Source: DATFVJ01 sp963712955 (GTDB lineage Bacteria > Actinomycetota > Actinomycetes > Streptosporangiales > Streptosporangiaceae). From it: a stretch of DNA of 64,000 nucleotides. Shown in pieces: positions 53,063-62,393 of this stretch. The position numbers and the translations under genes were made by a program. Location: positions 1 through 64,000 of the forward strand of contig CAVQKF010000011.1 of assembly GCA_963712955.1 (NCBI GenBank), in the 5' to 3' direction. The notes under the pieces were generated by a model, which saw nothing but the letters and a program-made list of their open reading frames with translations, was not told where the DNA came from and ran no database searches. Every line of letters starts with the position of its first letter. Position 1 is the first letter of the stretch.

Positions 53063-54194
53063 TCAAGCGGCCTGAGGCTGGGTGCCGGCAGGTTCTGTGG
53101 GTGCGGGATTGGCGGCATGGCGGGCGAGGTAGGCGGTGTGGTCAGCTTTGGCGTGGTAAGTCCACGTGTAGGGCTGGGCGGTCCGGTTGCAGCGGATCGC
53201 GAAGTCGGTGATCTTGCCGGCCAGGTCGGCGTGGGAGGTGAACTCGCCGCGGCGCAGCAGGGCGCGGGTCAGTATCGAGAACCACAGCTCGGCCATGTCC
53301 AGCCAGGAGGCGTGTTTCGGGGTGTAGGTGACCGTGATCCGGGGGTGCGCGGCGATCCAGGCCCGGGTGGCCCTGGAGGTGTGCGACGGCCCGTTGTCCA
53401 TGATCAGGTGGATGTTCAGGTGCGGGTCGGTGCACTGATCCAGGCGGTGCAGGAAGCCAGTGAAGGTGACCGAGTTGTTCCGGCCGATCGGCTCGACGAT
53501 CACTTGCCCGGTGGCGACCTCCAGTGCGGCGATGATGGAGGCGGTGCCGTTGCGGACGTATTCGAACTCCCGCCGGGCCAGCCGGCCCGGCCGGGCCGGC
53601 TGCCCGGGATATTTGCGGTACCTGGCCTGGATCCCGGTCTTCTCATCGATGCAGATCACGACGGTGCCCGGCGGGCGGCGGGCGCAGGTACCGGTCGCAC
53701 ACCGCGGCGGCCTGTTCCCAGAACTGCTCGTCATCGACACGGTTCAGCCAGCCCCGGACCCGGTGCGGCCGCAGTTCCAGGTCCGCCAGGATCCGCCCGG
53801 CCTGGGAGGCCGAGATGCCGGTACCGGCCAGCTGCCCGGCGATCAGGCCATAGGTCCACACCGAGGTGCCCTCCGGCGGGGCCGACGTCGCAGCCGCCAC
53901 GATCCGCAACCTGACATCGGGCCCGTACACCTCGGGCCTGCCGCTGCGGGGCCGGTCAGCCAGCGCGGGTATGCCGCCGCGGACGAACCGGCGCCGCCAG
54001 GTCCGCACCGTGGCCACCGCGCAGCCCAGCCGGGCCGCGATCCGCGCGTTCGCCCAGTTCGCGTGGGCCAGCAGCACGATCCTGGCGCGCAGCACCAGCG
54101 CCTGCGGCGCCGACGCCCGCCGCACGATCGCCTCCAATTTCGCCTTGCGCCGCGACCCCAAGAACACCACGTCCCGGCTGACTGCACGCGCCAT
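53063..54194 (-). pseudogene. IS630-family transposase in two overlapping frames
   Basis: The first frame (from ATG 54194) gives the helix-turn-helix part: RAVSRDVVFLGSRRKAKLEA, ARIAARLGCAVATVRTWRRR, GGIPALADRPRSGRPEVYG. The second frame (to 53063) gives the DDE domain: VVICIDEKTGIQAR, HLIMDNGPSHTSRAT, WLDMAELWFSILTRALLR. The change is near 53670-53690. IS630 elements sometimes use frameshifting, so this may be functional; otherwise an indel. Confidence 0.85.
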
Positions 54195-54288
54195 GACCCA
54201 CCTCCAGACGATCTACGCTGATCGCCCGACAATGCCCGGAACAGGATCGGAACTGGTGGCGGCGCGCCGGGTACGGCGACAATAAACC

Positions 54289-54629
54289 ATGCCCGTGCCG
54301 CCCAAGCGCCTCAAAGAACTGATCGAAGGCACCGTCGACCACCACGCCTCGGTGCGCTGGCCTGCGCTGGAAGAGGTCACCATCAGCTGGCGCGGCTCCT
54401 ACGGCTACCTCACCGGCTATCTCAGCGACGATGACGACGACCAGATCAAGCTCTGCCGGATCCAATACCTCGGCGACGACAACGAATGGGCATTTGCGAT
54501 CTGGCGGGCCAGCACCGACACCTACACCGACGCAATCCTGCTGGACGGCAGCTTCACCGGTCACCCCAGCCAGCCCTCGACACCGCCTGCACCCTCTACC
54601 TCGCCGACACCGGCGGCCACACATCATGA
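54289..54629 (+). pseudogene. Passenger protein of IS630 element, frameshift near end
   Basis: PVPPKRLKELIEGTVDHHAS, VTISWRGSYGYLTGYLSDDD, LCRIQYLGDDNEWAFAIWRA, DTYTDAILLDGSFTGHP, then in the next frame (from ~54565) ALDTACTLYLADTGGHTS, stop TGA 54629. About 113 residues. Similar small proteins accompany IS630 transposases in other actinomycetes; the role is unknown. Encoded opposite to and upstream of the transposase, inside the inverted repeats. Confidence 0.65.
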
Positions 54630-54671
54630 CAGCCCGAACCCCTCAAGAACTAATGCGGGGCTGCACTAGGG

Positions 54672-54970
54672 CTAGTGTCCGCGCGACGACGGCGGCTGCG
54701 GTCTGGATGGCGGGTCCCCATGGGGCGCCGCCCTGTTGCAATGCAATGACGGGGCTGGTAGCGAGGTGACCGATGGTTTTTGTGAGCACAGGATCGCGCG
54801 CCTTGTATGGGTGCTGGTGGTGGGCTGGCTGGCGAATGAGCATGGGTGGTTCTCGTCGGGTGCTGTGCGGCGCGTGAGGTGACGCGGGCGCGGCGGTCGG
54901 ATCTTGCGCCGCATGGGCGGCGGTGATCTTGGCTCGCGGCGTGAAGCAAAGGGTCGCATATTGTGGGCCG
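54672..54970. other. Intergenic region after IS630, no gene seen
   Basis: No convincing ORF or structure. It precedes the Abi-like gene and probably holds its promoter. Confidence 0.4.
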
Positions 54971-55858
54971 GTGACGGATGAGGCTGGCGCGCCGTTCAGT
55001 GTCCGAATTGGCGCGAGGCTGGCGAGCCGGGATCTTCATGAGGGTGTGCCTGACTGGCTCGTGGGTCCGCTGCTCGACTGGCTGGAGCGCAGCGTGGATC
55101 AGTACTGCGTCAGGGGAGTGGCGCTTCGGCAACGGATCAGTCTCCTGGGCCCAGAGATCCCTAAGCGCTCCCTAAGCGGGCTCTGCGTCTTGCGCTGGAG
55201 GAGCGGGCCATGGAGTCCGAGGCAGGCCGGTGGGACATACTCGATGCGATCGACTATGTGCCAGAGCGACCCTGACCTGGGACTTCCCAGCGGGTGGACC
55301 GGCACAGTGCCGATCCCTGGTTCCGCGCCGCTGTCGGTGCTGAACCGGTTGCTGGTCACAGGTGGTTCGGCGTACCACGTCTTGAACGGACGGCTTGAGC
55401 GTCGTGTGGATGAGACCACGGCGGCAGCGTTCGAGCGGGTGGCAGCGACCGCTGGCGATGAAGCGAGTATGCATCTGCGCCGAGCCTGGACAGCTACTTA
55501 CGGCCGCGACCCTGAGCCTTCGCGTGCATACGGTGAGGCAGTTCGGGCCGTGGAGGCTCTTGCGTGCCCCATGCTCCTCCCCAAGGACCCGAAGCCGACT
55601 CTTGGCAAAGCCATTGCTCACCTCCGCGATCGGCCGGACGAGTGGGAGCTTGTACTTCCGGGCGAACGGGACGCGGCTGGCGTCGTTCCGCTGCTGGTTA
55701 TGCTCCAATTGCTCTGGGCGGCGCAGCGCTCTCGGCATGCCGGGAGCCCGAACGCCCGCGACCAGCTCCTGACCGAGGCTGAAGCCGCCCTGTCTCTGGC
55801 AATCGCCCTCGTTCAGTGGTTCGCAAGCGGGTTTGTCCATAGGCGCCGGGTCGGGTAG
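54971..55858 (+). CDS. Abi-like (abortive infection) protein with internal double frameshift
   Basis: About 295 residues from GTG 54971. N-terminal part SVRIGARLASRDLHEGVPDW and LVGPLLDWLERSV. C-terminal HEPN-like domain RAYGEAVRAVEALACPMLLP, KDPKPTLGKAIAHLRDRPDE, PLLVMLQLLWAAQRSRHAGS, SLAIALVQWFASG, which I associate with abortive-infection family proteins. Between ~55165 and ~55262 the sense lies in another frame (ALRLALEERAMESEAGRWDI LDAIDYV), so two compensating indels leave the ORF open but scramble ~33 residues. Lies next to mobile elements and toxin-antitoxin genes, a typical defence setting. Confidence 0.55.
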   Translation: MTDEAGAPFSVRIGARLASRDLHEGVPDWLVGPLLDWLERSVDQYCVRGVALRQRISLLGPEIPKRSLSGLCVLRWRSGPWSPRQAGGTYSMRSTMCQSDPDLGLPSGWTGTVPIPGSAPLSVLNRLLVTGGSAYHVLNGRLERRVDETTAAAFERVAATAGDEASMHLRRAWTATYGRDPEPSRAYGEAVRAVEALACPMLLPKDPKPTLGKAIAHLRDRPDEWELVLPGERDAAGVVPLLVMLQLLWAAQRSRHAGSPNARDQLLTEAEAALSLAIALVQWFASGFVHRRRVG

Positions 55859-56365
55859 TGAGAGCTCCGGGTGGGGCTGGTTGTGGCAGTTGCCACGAAA
55901 GTGCTGTTGCCGTGGGGACATCATGCTGGGGCACCGGCGCCATTGGGGGGTGACGGCCGCCTGTGGCGGGTGCGCGGTGCCGGGCGGAGGGCAGCCGCGC
56001 GCGGCGGCCAGCCGGCGCCGGGGCGGGCGGGTGGGCCACCTGCGGGCGAGTGCGCTGGTTCCTGGCGCGCCTGGCGGTGAACTAGCTAGGCCACGGCTAT
56101 GCTTTCTTGGCGGTGCGGAGCTTGGTCGTCCATGTGATCATAAGGTGGCGCGGGCTCACTGGGGCTGCAGCGTTTTCCCATCTGGCGACGTTCCCTATAC
56201 CGCGCCCTACGGGCTATCGATCTTGCGGCGCCCTCCCGCCCGGAGCGTCACACGCTCCCGCTGCCCCAGCGATGGCCCATTGCTGGGGTTGCCAGAGCGC
56301 GGTGCGCCGCCGCGAAATCGATGGGGTGGCTGCCGCGATAGGCGCGGCGGTGGATTGCCGTGGAG
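55859..56365. other. Region with second copy of a degenerate direct repeat; no gene seen
   Basis: About 500 bases without a supported gene. 55880-56080 shares ordered blocks with 51640-51775. ORFs here are low-complexity and lack ribosome sites. Confidence 0.4.
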
Positions 56366-57694
56366 TTACCTGCCGCCCTTTGCCCATGGGTCGTAATCCA
56401 CCTCGAGTTTCTCCTGGGGCGGGCGTTGTTCCACGGGCACGTTGCGCAGATTGAGGCGGATCCGGGTCCAGGTGGAGCTTCGCCCGCGCATCGAGTCCAC
56501 GAGCACGTCGGCAGGAGCGAGCCGGCGCCACACCTGCGGATGCCGTTCCTTCCAGCGCTCCAGCCCTGCCATGGCGTCGGCCTGGGTGGCCGCCCTGGCG
56601 ATCTCGATCAGCGGCATGCTGGCATGGCGCCGCCCGGTGCCCGTGCCCCTGGCGGCGCCCGCGGTGCCTGTGCCTGCTTTGTTCCCTGTGACGCCTGTGC
56701 GGCGCCTCGACGGCGCGGCCCGCGGCGGCTCACCCGGCTGCTTGTCGAAGTGCGGCGGCCAAGGCGCGTCAGGCATCCCTGCAGCTTCGTCGCGGGCGGC
56801 AAGTTCGAGCAGCGGTTCGAGCGAGCCCGCCGCCGCGTCCATCGCCTCCCAGGGGTCGCCGATCTCGTGCAGCCGCCCGGGCATGGTGTCGATCGTGAAT
56901 GCGCCCGGATCGCAGCCGGGCACCTCAGCCCAGCTCAGTGGGGCCGACACCCGGGCGTCCGCGGTCGGGCGGACGGAGTAGGCGGACGCGACTGTCCTGT
57001 CCTTGGCGTTCTGGTTGTAGTCGACGAAGACGCCGTGGCGCTCCTCCTTCCACCACCGGCTCGTGGCAGCCGCGGGTGCCCGGCGCTCGATCTCGCGTGC
57101 AAGCGCGACGGCGCTGCGGCGGACGTCCATAAACGACCAGCGGGGTTCGATCCGGCAGTAGACGTGGAAACCGCGCGAGCCTGACGTCTTCGGCCAGCCG
57201 GTGAGGCCGACGCTGCCGAGGGCATCTCTGGCCACCATGGCGACGTCAAGGATCTGCTGCCAGCCGACACCGGGCACCGGGTCGAGGTCGACCCGCAGCT
57301 CATCGGGGTGGTCAAGGTCGGTGGCGAGCACCGGATGCGGGTTAAGGTCGATGCAGCCCAGGTTTGCCACCCAGGCGATAACCGCCGCGTCACGCGCCAC
57401 GATCTCGCGCGCTGTCCGCCCCGAGGGGAAGCTCAGCTCGACCGTCTCGATCCAGTCCGGGTGATTGGCGGGCGCCCGCTTCTGGAAGAAGACCTCGCCC
57501 TCCGCGCCGTGCACGAAGCGCTTCAGCACCATCGGCCTGCCGCACACGCCGCGCAGGGCGCCGTCCGCCACTGCCAGGTAGTACCGGATCAGGTCGAGCT
57601 TGGTGTGCCCGGTCCGCGGGAAAAAGATCTTGTGCGGGTTTGTGATCGCCACCTCACGGCCCGCGACGTCCACGATCATCTTCTGATCCGCCAT
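56366..57694 (-). CDS. LigD-type DNA polymerase/primase domain protein
   Basis: 442 residues. VAITNPHKIFFPRTGHTKLD, DLIRYYLAVADGALRGVCGR, catalytic Asp pair in LRVDLDPVPGVGWQQ, WPKTSGSRGFHVYCRI, VFVDYNQNAKDRTVASAYSV. This is the LigD polymerase domain used in Ku-dependent end joining; ligase and nuclease domains are absent, so it is a stand-alone polymerase. A Pro/Arg/Thr/Gly linker (~residues 320-365) leads to a C-terminal helical tail. No ku or ligase gene is in the window. Confidence 0.88.
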   Translation of the reverse strand: MADQKMIVDVAGREVAITNPHKIFFPRTGHTKLDLIRYYLAVADGALRGVCGRPMVLKRFVHGAEGEVFFQKRAPANHPDWIETVELSFPSGRTAREIVARDAAVIAWVANLGCIDLNPHPVLATDLDHPDELRVDLDPVPGVGWQQILDVAMVARDALGSVGLTGWPKTSGSRGFHVYCRIEPRWSFMDVRRSAVALAREIERRAPAAATSRWWKEERHGVFVDYNQNAKDRTVASAYSVRPTADARVSAPLSWAEVPGCDPGAFTIDTMPGRLHEIGDPWEAMDAAAGSLEPLLELAARDEAAGMPDAPWPPHFDKQPGEPPRAAPSRRRTGVTGNKAGTGTAGAARGTGTGRRHASMPLIEIARAATQADAMAGLERWKERHPQVWRRLAPADVLVDSMRGRSSTWTRIRLNLRNVPVEQRPPQEKLEVDYDPWAKGGR

Positions 57695-57797
57695 GGGGCC
57701 ACCCTACGCGGCGGCTGTCGCGCGGACGCGACCGCTCGCCTAGCTGCCGGCCTGGCGGCCGGTCCGGGCGCGGAGCGGCCAAACGGCCGGTCCTGGC

Positions 57798-59027
57798 CTA
57801 GCAGCGGGCCGGTGATGGCGTGAACCGCACCGGCATCTCCTTGATCCCGTTGATGAAGTTCGACCGCAGCCGGCGGGGCTCGCCCGCGAGCTCGATGTCG
57901 GGCATACGCTCGGATAGCGTGCGCAGCAGCACACGCAGTTCGAGGGCGGCGAGGTGCCGCCCGAGGCAGAAGTGCGGGCCACCCCCGCCGAAGCCCACAT
58001 GCGGGTTGGGCGAGCGCCCGACGTCGAAGGAGAACGGTTCGCTGAACGCCGCGTCGTCCCTGTTGGCCGAGCTGTAGAAGACGACGACCTTGTCACCTTC
58101 CGCGATCCGCTGGCCGCGGATCTCGGTGTCGCGGGTGGCCGTACGGCGGAACAGGTTGACTGGGCTGACCCAGCGGACGATCTCCTCGGCCGCGGTGCCC
58201 GCAACGCCGGGCTCCGCCCGCAGCCGTTGCCACTGGCCGGGAGCGCGGAAGAACGCGAGCATGCCGCCGGATGCGGCGTTTCGCGTCGTCTCGTTGCCCG
58301 CCACTGTCAGCAGCAGGACGAACAGGTCGAACTCCTCCGTGGTAAGCACGTCGCCGCGATCGTCCGCCCCGAGCAGCTCCGTGACGATGTCGTCGCGCGG
58401 CTCGCCGCGTCGTCTTTCCGCGAGTTCGTTCGCGTAGGCGTACACCTCGGCCGCCGCCTGGGCGCCGTCGTCGGCTGCTGCCTGAAATTCGGGGTCGTCG
58501 TACCCGACGAGCCTGTTCGAGAGGTCGAAGAGACGGTCGCGGTCCTGCGGCGGAGCGCCGATCAGCTCACAGATCACGTACAGGGGCAGCGGCGCCGCGA
58601 TGTCGCGGACGAAATCCGCCTCGCCGCGGGCCGCCACGTCGTCGATCAGCTCGTCGCAGATCTCCTGGATGTGCTTCTCCAGCTGACGGATCATACGCGG
58701 CGTGAAGCCGCGGTTGACGAAGCGGCGCTGCCGTGTGTGCTGCGGCGGATCCATGTTCAGCATCATCAGGCGCTGAAGCTCGATCTGCTCCTCTGGCGTT
58801 TCGTTGAACAGGGCGAGCCTGCGGTGCGACGAGAACGTTTCCGGGTGCCTGGAGACGTGTTCCACGTCCGCGTGCCTTGTGACCGCCCAGAACCCGGGCC
58901 AGCCGTCGGCCCCGCCGTGCGCGTGCCAGAACACGGGCGCATATTCGCGCAGCCAGCTGAGCTGGTCGTGCGGGATGCCACCACGCTCGTACGTGCTGGG
59001 GTCAACGAGATTGATCTGGGGGGTCAT
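57798..59027 (-). CDS. Cytochrome P450
   Basis: 409 residues; ATG 59027 follows AAGGAGAGCAGG. I-helix motif LLTVAGNETTRNAASGG (Thr proton relay), ExxR in AAEEIVRWVSPV, heme-thiolate loop GFGGGGPHFCLGRHLA. The sequence pattern is closest to the CYP125/CYP142/CYP124 group, which hydroxylate steroid or isoprenoid side chains; this is by eye. No ferredoxin gene adjoins it. The substrate is unproven, though lipid-catabolism genes lie in the first 6 kb of the window. Confidence 0.9.
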   Translation of the reverse strand: MTPQINLVDPSTYERGGIPHDQLSWLREYAPVFWHAHGGADGWPGFWAVTRHADVEHVSRHPETFSSHRRLALFNETPEEQIELQRLMMLNMDPPQHTRQRRFVNRGFTPRMIRQLEKHIQEICDELIDDVAARGEADFVRDIAAPLPLYVICELIGAPPQDRDRLFDLSNRLVGYDDPEFQAAADDGAQAAAEVYAYANELAERRRGEPRDDIVTELLGADDRGDVLTTEEFDLFVLLLTVAGNETTRNAASGGMLAFFRAPGQWQRLRAEPGVAGTAAEEIVRWVSPVNLFRRTATRDTEIRGQRIAEGDKVVVFYSSANRDDAAFSEPFSFDVGRSPNPHVGFGGGGPHFCLGRHLAALELRVLLRTLSERMPDIELAGEPRRLRSNFINGIKEMPVRFTPSPARC

Positions 59028-59250
59028 CGTCGCCTGCTCTCCTTGAGACAGTGGAGATGGATCCACGGTGACGGCATCACCGGGCTCCCACGTCTTTTGG
59101 CACGCTATCTCGTTCGCTGCCCGGATGCCGACCGCCCGCTGCGGGTTCGGCGGGCCGCTACCGCAGCGGGGTAAGGTCGGCGGCACCAGGCATATGCCCA
59201 TAAGGGCAACGGGTTCTGGCATACGCCGTGCCATACGGAGGGGAGGGGCT

Positions 59251-59898
59251 GTGGGGAGCGAGCGGGGCCGTGCGCCGGAAGCGGACAGCGACCGCCTGAT
59301 CACGGTCCCTAACGCGCTCAGCATGGCGCGGCTCGCCGGCGTGCCGCTTTTCCTCTGGCTTGTGCTTGTGCCCAAGGCGGACGGCTGGGCGGTCGGCGTG
59401 CTCGTGCTCGCAGGCTTGTCCGACTGGCTGGACGGCAAGATCGCCAGGGCATGGCATCAGCAGAGCCGGTTCGGCGAGATGCTCGATCCCGCCGCCGACC
59501 GTCTGTACATCGCGGCCACCCTCATCGCACTCGCCCTCCGGGCCATTATTCCGTGGTGGCTGCTCGGCTTGCTCATCTGCCGTGAACTGGTGCTTGGGGT
59601 GGCGCTCGTGGCGCTGCGGCGGCGCGGGTATGGTCCGCCGCAGGTGAACCTGGTAGGCAAGGCGGCAACGCTCTGCCTGCTGTACGCCTTCCCCTTGCTG
59701 TTCCTTGGTTCGCATACAGGCGGCTTCGCGACGATTGCGAGGGTTGTCGGTTGGGCCTTTGCGATCTGGGGAACGGCTCTGTACTGGTGGGCAGCCGGGC
59801 TCTATCTCGAGCAGACACGCCGGCTGGTCCGGGGGGCATACGCGGCAGGCGCACTGGCGCCCGGGGCCGGAAGCGGAGAGGAGAGCTGTCCACGGTGA
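59251..59898 (+). CDS. CDP-alcohol phosphatidyltransferase
   Basis: 215 residues from GTG 59251, after GGAGGGGAGGGG. The catalytic motif D-G-x2-A-R-x8-G-x3-D-x3-D is present as DGKIARAWHQQSRFGEMLDPAAD. About five to six transmembrane helices follow. Makes a phospholipid by moving a phosphatidyl group from CDP-diacylglycerol to an alcohol; the acceptor is unknown. Overlaps the next gene by four bases (GTGA), so coupled with the sugar-nucleotide gene. Confidence 0.9.
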   Translation: MGSERGRAPEADSDRLITVPNALSMARLAGVPLFLWLVLVPKADGWAVGVLVLAGLSDWLDGKIARAWHQQSRFGEMLDPAADRLYIAATLIALALRAIIPWWLLGLLICRELVLGVALVALRRRGYGPPQVNLVGKAATLCLLYAFPLLFLGSHTGGFATIARVVGWAFAIWGTALYWWAAGLYLEQTRRLVRGAYAAGALAPGAGSGEESCPR

Positions 59899-62393
59899 AG
59901 GGCGTCGTGATGGCGGGAGGAGAGGGCACACGCCTGCGGCCGATGACCGCCAATCAACCTAAACCGCTGCTGCCTGTGGCCAATAAACCGATAATGGAAC
60001 ACGTGCTGCGGTTGCTCAAGCGGCACGGTTTCAAGGACACGGTTGTCACCACAGCCTTTCTCGCGTCGCTCGTCCGCAACTATTTCGGCGACGGCGAGGA
60101 CTTGGGCATGAGCCTGCGGTACGCGACGGAGGAGATGCCGCTCGGCACCGCGGGCAGCGTGAAGAACGCCGAGGACGAACTGCGTGACGGGCCGTTCGTG
60201 GTCATTTCCGGTGACGCGCTCACCGACATCGACCTGTCGGCGATGATCAGATCTCACAAGAAGCAAGGCGCGCTGGTCACGATCGGCCTCACGCGCGTGC
60301 CGAACCCACTGGAGTTCGGGATCATCATCGTCGACGATGACGGGCGCATCCAGCGCTTCCTGGAGAAACCGACGTGGGGCCAGGTGTTCTCTGACACCGT
60401 CAACACCGGCATCTATGTCATGGAACCTGAGGTTCTCGCCGAAGTGGCGGCCGGCGAGTCTGTCGACTGGTCGTCTGATGTGTTCCCCCGCCTGCTCGAG
60501 CGCGGGGCCCCGCTGCACGGTTACATTGCCAGCGGCTACTGGGAGGACGTCGGTACCCACGAGAGTTACCTGAAGGCCCAGGCGGACGTGCTCGCCGGCC
60601 GCGTCGATGCCGAGATCGACGGGTTTGAGATGTCGCCGGGCATCTGGGTCGCGGATGGCGCGGAGGTCGATCCTGACGCGGTGCTGAAGGGGCCGCTGTG
60701 CATCGGCGATTACGCCAAGATCGAACCAGGTGCGGAACTACGCGAATTCACCGTGATCGGAAGCAACGTGGTGGTGAAGGAGGGCGCGTTCCTGCACCGC
60801 GCGGTCGTGCATAACAACGTGTACATCGGGCCTGGGGTGAACCTGCGTGGCTGCGTGATCGGCAAGAACACGGACGTGATGCGCGCGGTCCGTATCGAGG
60901 AAGCCGCGGTCGTCGGTGACGAGTGCGTCATCGAGGCCGAGGCGTACCTGTCGTCCGGTGTGAAGGTGTACCCGTTCAAGACCATCGAGGCGGGCGCGGT
61001 CGTCAACACCAGCGTGATCTGGGAGTCACGGGGCCAGCGCACGCTCTTCGGGCCGCGCGGCGTGTCCGGGCTCGTCAACGTGGAGATAACTCCGGAACTG
61101 TGCGTCCGTCTGGCCAGCGCCTATGCCACGACACTCAAGAAGGGCGCGAGCGTCACCACCTCAAGGGACGTCTCACGCGCCGCCCGCGCGCTCAAGCGGG
61201 CGGTGCACGGCGCCTTGACCGCGAGCGCGATCAACGTGCAGGACCTGGAGGCGCAGCCCCTGCCTGTGGCACGGTTCGAGACCTCAAGGAGCGAGTGCTC
61301 CGGCGGGATCGCGCTGCGGACCACGCAGGGTGATCCGCAGGCGATCGACCTCATCTTTCTTGACGAGCGCGGCGCCGACCTGTCACAGGCGGCACAGCGC
61401 AAACTGGAACGGGTGTTCTCACGGCAGGAATTCCGCCGCGCCTTCCCAGGCGAGATCGCCGAACTGGCCTTCCCGCCCAGGGTGATGGAGACCTACACGT
61501 ACGAACTTGTGCGCTGCGTCGACATGACCGGCGTCAGGGAAGCCGCGCTTAAGATCGTCGTTGACTGCGCGGGCGGCACCGCGTCGGTGGTGCTGCCTGG
61601 CCTGCTCGGCCGGATCGGCGTCGACGTGCTCACTGTCAACAACCGGCTTGCCGAGTCCTCACCCACCGAGACACTCGCCCAGCGCCGCGCCGACATGCAG
61701 CGTCTTTCCGAGCTTGTGTCCTCGTCACGCGCGGCGTTCGGCGTGCGGTTCGACCCAGTTGGCGAGCGGATCTTCCTTGTCGATGAGAGCGGTGCGCTCG
61801 TGGACGACGACCGCGCGCTGCTCGTCGTCCTTGATCTGATCGCGGCCGAGCGGCTGTCCGGCAAGGTCGCGCTGCCTGTGACCACAACCAGGGTGGCGGA
61901 GCAGGTTTGCCGCTTCCACGGCGTCGAGGCGCGTTGGACCGCGACGTCGATGGACGCACTGACCCAGGCCGCGGGTGAACAGGACATGATTCTGGCGGGT
62001 GATGGCCGTGGTGGCTTCATCGTGCCGGAGTTCAGCAGGACGGTCGATGGGATCGCCGCGTTCACCCGGCTACTCGGGCTGGTCGCGCGTACCCGGCTGA
62101 CACTCAGCCAGATCGAGCGCCGCATCCCGGCCGCGCACCTGCTCAGGCGGTCGATGCCGACCCCATGGGCGGCGAAGGGATCGGTGATGCGTACAGTCGT
62201 GGAGGCCGCGGGCGACCGCACCTTGGACACGACCGACGGGGTACGGGTCGTGGAGACTGACGGGAGCTGGGTACTTGTGCTGCCCGACCCCGCTGAGGCT
62301 GTGACGCACATGTGGGCGGAGGGCGCGGACCCGGACACGGTGCACGCGCTGCTCGATGAGTGGGCCGCCGTGGTGGAACGGGCCGGTCATTGA
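59895..62393 (+). CDS. Mannose-1-phosphate guanylyltransferase fused to pseudo-phosphomannomutase
   Basis: 832 residues from GTG 59895. N-terminal nucleotidyltransferase: VVMAGGEGTRLRPMTANQPK, GDALTDIDLS, FLEKP, GYWEDVGTHESYLKA. Then a left-handed beta-helix (ADGAEVDPDAVLKGPLCIGD and repeats), then a phosphomannomutase-like half. That half lacks the usual TASHNP phospho-Ser loop (here TTQGDP) and the DGDxDR metal loop (here RFDPVGERIF), so it is probably inactive or regulatory. It should make GDP-mannose or a related NDP-sugar for envelope glycans. Coupled to the phosphatidyltransferase. Confidence 0.87.
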   Translation: MKGVVMAGGEGTRLRPMTANQPKPLLPVANKPIMEHVLRLLKRHGFKDTVVTTAFLASLVRNYFGDGEDLGMSLRYATEEMPLGTAGSVKNAEDELRDGPFVVISGDALTDIDLSAMIRSHKKQGALVTIGLTRVPNPLEFGIIIVDDDGRIQRFLEKPTWGQVFSDTVNTGIYVMEPEVLAEVAAGESVDWSSDVFPRLLERGAPLHGYIASGYWEDVGTHESYLKAQADVLAGRVDAEIDGFEMSPGIWVADGAEVDPDAVLKGPLCIGDYAKIEPGAELREFTVIGSNVVVKEGAFLHRAVVHNNVYIGPGVNLRGCVIGKNTDVMRAVRIEEAAVVGDECVIEAEAYLSSGVKVYPFKTIEAGAVVNTSVIWESRGQRTLFGPRGVSGLVNVEITPELCVRLASAYATTLKKGASVTTSRDVSRAARALKRAVHGALTASAINVQDLEAQPLPVARFETSRSECSGGIALRTTQGDPQAIDLIFLDERGADLSQAAQRKLERVFSRQEFRRAFPGEIAELAFPPRVMETYTYELVRCVDMTGVREAALKIVVDCAGGTASVVLPGLLGRIGVDVLTVNNRLAESSPTETLAQRRADMQRLSELVSSSRAAFGVRFDPVGERIFLVDESGALVDDDRALLVVLDLIAAERLSGKVALPVTTTRVAEQVCRFHGVEARWTATSMDALTQAAGEQDMILAGDGRGGFIVPEFSRTVDGIAAFTRLLGLVARTRLTLSQIERRIPAAHLLRRSMPTPWAAKGSVMRTVVEAAGDRTLDTTDGVRVVETDGSWVLVLPDPAEAVTHMWAEGADPDTVHALLDEWAAVVERAGH

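Larger units (their letters stand above)
53034..54666 (-). mobile_element. IS630-family element with passenger gene
   Basis: Terminal inverted repeats extend inward from GTGCAGCCCCGCATTAGT at 53034 and its exact complement ending at 54666, flanked by TA at 53032-53033 and 54667-54668, the IS630 target duplication. The symmetry continues three bases outside (CCC/GGG). It contains a minus-strand transposase in two frames and a plus-strand passenger gene. Confidence 0.88.
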
